DNA of 7,591 bases from Methylophilaceae bacterium UBA5127 (GTDB lineage Bacteria; Pseudomonadota; Gammaproteobacteria; Burkholderiales; Methylophilaceae), in assembly GCA_002414145.1 (NCBI GenBank), contig DHYP01000028.1, forward strand, positions 95,956-103,546, read 5' to 3'. The translations under genes were made by a program, and so were the position numbers. Numbering within the stretch: position 1 is the stretch's first letter; each line of letters opens with the position of its first letter. Of the stretch, positions 5,407-7,591 are shown piece after piece. The notes beneath the pieces were generated by a model. That model was not told where the DNA came from. It saw only the letters and a list, made by a program, of their open reading frames with translations, and did not search any database.

Positions 5407-6795
5407 TTATTCTTCAATACCTAGTTCTTGTATTTTTCTAGTGAGCGTATTGCGCCCCATACCTAATTGATTGGCAGCTTCAATACGCCTTCCATCAGTA
5501 TGTTGTAATGCCTTGGTAATCATGGTGCGTTCAAATTCTTTAGTCTTTGTTTCTAGTAAATTGCTTTCACCTCTGTTGAGGGCATCTGTTACTTCTTTGG
5601 CAAGCAACTCTTGCCATGAGCCAGAGGCGGCTGGTTTGCTGGCATCTTCTTTGAGCTCTGGGGGTAAGTCTGCAATATCAACATTTTGACCTGGTGCCAT
5701 GACGGTCAGCCAATGGCAGACATTCTCTAGCTGTCTGACGTTACCACTCCAGTTGACTGCCGTCAAGAATCGCAATGCGGCTTGTGAGAGTTGTTTAGGC
5801 TCTACGCCAAGCTGCTTGGCGCTGTGTGCTAAAAAGTGTTTGGTCAGTAATGGGATATCTTCGCGGCGCTCACGCAAGGGCGGTAAACGCAAACGGATGA
5901 CGTTGAGTCGGTGGAATAAGTCTTCACGGAATAGCCCGAGCTTAACGCGCTCTTCCAAGTCCTGATGCGTGGCGGCAATGACGCGCACATTCACTTTAAG
6001 TGGCTGATGGCCGCCAACACGATAAAACTGCCCATCGCTTAACACGCGCAGTAACCGAGTTTGCAAGTCAGCTGGCATATCGCCAATTTCATCTAAAAAA
6101 AGTGTGCCGTTATCCGCTTGTTCAAAGCGTCCACGCCTTGCTGCAGCTGCACCAGTAAAGGCTCCGCGTTCATGACCAAACAGCTCTGACTCCAGCAAAT
6201 CTTTAGGAATCGCAGCGGTATTTATTGCGATGAATGGTTTATCTGCACGCGGGCTGTGCTTATGCAACGCGCTTGCGACCAGTTCCTTACCACTGCCAGA
6301 TTCGCCATTGATCAGTACGGTAGAGTGCGAACGACTTAAGCGGCCAATGGCACGAAAAACCTCTTGCATGGCAGGGGCTTGGCCAATAATTTCGGGTGTT
6401 TCTTCTATCGTGACACTTTCTACGGCCTGACGCATGCTTTCATCCACAGCGCGTTTGATAATGTCAACGGCCTGGTCGACATCAAAAGGCTTGGCTAGAT
6501 ATTCAAAGGCGCCTCCTTGAAAGGCAGCTACAGCACTCTCCAGATCAGAGTAAGCCGTCATAATAATCACTGGAATCTCAGGATACTTTTGTTTCACTTC
6601 AGATAAAAAGTCTAAGCCTGATCCATTGGGCATGCGAATATCACTGACAATCACTTGCGGCTGATCGCGCTGCAGTGCGTTGAGCGCTTCGGCTGTGGAA
6701 GCAAATGTTTTGAATTCTAGGTCTGTTCTGGCCAGTGCTTTTTCAAATACCCAACGTATTGATTTATCGTCATCCAGTATCCAAATTGGTTTCAT
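5407..6795 (-). CDS. ntrC: Nitrogen regulation response regulator NtrC (sigma-54 activator)
   Basis: A 462-residue DNA-binding activator of sigma-54 promoters for nitrogen assimilation genes, phosphorylated by NtrB. Residues 1-120 form the receiver domain, with acidic residues D8-D10, phospho-acceptor D52, T80 and K102. Residues about 135-375 form the AAA+ domain: Walker A GESGSGKE (164-171), the GAFTGA loop (211-216) that contacts sigma-54, Walker B LFLDEIGDM (232-240), and the RLRLPPLRERREDIPLL block (301-317). Residues about 420-462 are a Fis-type helix-turn-helix ending in GMGRNTLTRKIQELG, typical of NtrC itself and not of related activators. The length is normal and no key residue is missing. 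The ATG at 6795 is preceded on the minus strand by a GAGAC-type ribosome binding site. It lies 52 bp after ntrB on the same strand with no terminator between, so the two are probably cotranscribed. It converges on cysC with a 21-bp gap. Confidence 0.95.
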   Translation of the reverse strand: MKPIWILDDDKSIRWVFEKALARTDLEFKTFASTAEALNALQRDQPQVIVSDIRMPNGSGLDFLSEVKQKYPEIPVIIMTAYSDLESAVAAFQGGAFEYLAKPFDVDQAVDIIKRAVDESMRQAVESVTIEETPEIIGQAPAMQEVFRAIGRLSRSHSTVLINGESGSGKELVASALHKHSPRADKPFIAINTAAIPKDLLESELFGHERGAFTGAAAARRGRFEQADNGTLFLDEIGDMPADLQTRLLRVLSDGQFYRVGGHQPLKVNVRVIAATHQDLEERVKLGLFREDLFHRLNVIRLRLPPLRERREDIPLLTKHFLAHSAKQLGVEPKQLSQAALRFLTAVNWSGNVRQLENVCHWLTVMAPGQNVDIADLPPELKEDASKPAASGSWQELLAKEVTDALNRGESNLLETKTKEFERTMITKALQHTDGRRIEAANQLGMGRNTLTRKIQELGIEE

Positions 6796-6847
6796 ACGTG
6801 TCTCGATCTCAAACTAAATTATTGTTGTTAATCATGATATTACGCAT

Positions 6848-7591
6848 TTATTGTGTAATCATGGCGTGTTTTAATAAGGTGCTCTCAATGGGGAGCAATA
6901 TGGTAAAGCAAGTGCGTCCTGGTTGGCTTTCACAATCAATCATGCCATGATGTTGCGTGATAAATGTTTGCGCCAGCGCTAAGCCAAGCCCTGTGCCGCC
7001 TTCGCGTCTGGACACAAGCGGGTAAAATATTTTATCGACAAGATCTGCAGGGATGCCCGGACCATTGTCGATAATTTCTAATCTTATCCCCACGCGATAA
7101 CGCTTTCTGGCAAGCGTTATCTGCCTTTCAGAACGTGTTCTAAAAGTGATTTGCGCGTTTTCTTTGCTATTTGACTGCATCGCTTGCACAGCGTTTCTGG
7201 CGATATTGAGTACCGCTTGGATGAGTTTTTCTCGATCACCAATAAGCTCAGGCAGGCTGGTATCATAGTCACGCTGCACTCTAATGTTGCGTGAGGATTC
7301 AGCCAGCAAAAGACTGCGCACGCGCTCTAGCACTTCATGAATATTAGTCGGTTCATATTGTGGTACGCGGTGCGGGGCGAGCAATCTGTCCATGAGACTA
7401 TGCAGCCTGTCCGCCTCTTTAATAATCACTTGTGTGTATTCTTTTAGCGAGGGTTGGGGCAGTTCGTGCTCAAGCAGTTGGGCTGCACCACGTAAACCAC
7501 CAAGTGGGTTACGAATCTCATGGGCTAAATTACGCAATAACTCAGAATTGGCTTGCTGTTGTATCAGCATGCGTTCTTCACGCGCAATGCG
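6848..7591 (-). CDS. ntrB: Nitrogen regulation sensor kinase NtrB, C-terminal part (5' end outside window)
   Basis: Histidine kinase/phosphatase that controls NtrC phosphorylation in response to PII (GlnB) signalling of nitrogen status. The frame is open to the window edge: codons before the ATG at 7570 read RIAREER, matching the family, so that ATG is internal. 247 residues are visible. In visible numbering, NLAHEIRNPLGG (21-32) is the H-box with the phosphorylated histidine at 24, LNIARNAVQAM (128-138) the N-box, DNGPGIP (175-181) the G1 box, and GGTGLGLALA (198-207) the G2 box. About 100 or more N-terminal residues, normally a PAS sensor domain, are missing beyond the window. No transmembrane segment is visible, in line with NtrB being a soluble kinase. 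It is upstream of ntrC in the same direction. In relatives this pair often follows glnA, which may lie beyond the window. Confidence 0.93.
   Translation of the reverse strand, partial: RIAREERMLIQQQANSELLRNLAHEIRNPLGGLRGAAQLLEHELPQPSLKEYTQVIIKEADRLHSLMDRLLAPHRVPQYEPTNIHEVLERVRSLLLAESSRNIRVQRDYDTSLPELIGDREKLIQAVLNIARNAVQAMQSNSKENAQITFRTRSERQITLARKRYRVGIRLEIIDNGPGIPADLVDKIFYPLVSRREGGTGLGLALAQTFITQHHGMIDCESQPGRTCFTILLPIESTLLKHAMITQ

Noticed and set aside
5471..6430. Three plus-strand open frames opposite ntrC
   Set aside because: They are antisense shadows of a complete, conserved ntrC; their peptides show no recognisable domain.

Overview
The window looks like chromosomal DNA of a Gram-negative proteobacterium, most likely a betaproteobacterium of the Methylophilaceae (Methylotenera/Methylophilus-like). 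This is inferred from the NtrB/NtrC sequences, the dGTPase type, and a porin with a cleavable signal peptide and terminal phenylalanine in a moderately AT-rich genome. No database search was possible. There is no rRNA, tRNA, CRISPR array, transposase or phage gene.

Layout from left to right. Bases 2-952 (+) hold the 3' part of a dGTP triphosphohydrolase gene (dgt). It converges on a large gene at 1017-3023 (-) encoding nine TPR repeats fused to a PAPS-dependent sulfotransferase domain. The 64-bp gap between them contains two inverted repeats. A 341-bp divergent intergenic region (3024-3364) holds candidate promoters and two operator-like inverted repeats. Next come a porin gene (3365-4633, +) with a strong palindromic terminator, and adenylylsulfate kinase cysC (4780-5385, +). 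cysC converges on ntrC (5407-6795, -), which lies 52 bp downstream of ntrB (6848-7591, -, truncated by the window edge).

Functional links. NtrB and NtrC form the sigma-54 nitrogen-control two-component system and are probably one operon. CysC makes PAPS, and the TPR-sulfotransferase uses PAPS as sulfuryl donor, so the window has a PAPS producer and a PAPS consumer on either side of an outer-membrane porin. Whether they are functionally coupled is inference only. dgt is a nucleotide-pool housekeeping gene unrelated to the others.

Most of the window is ordinary core genome. The points most worth a second look are: a run of nine G in the sulfotransferase gene and a (CG)7 run in cysC, where slippage by one unit in either direction gives early stops; the inverted repeats in the divergent regulatory region; and a 13-bp-arm hairpin between the convergent dgt and sulfotransferase genes.
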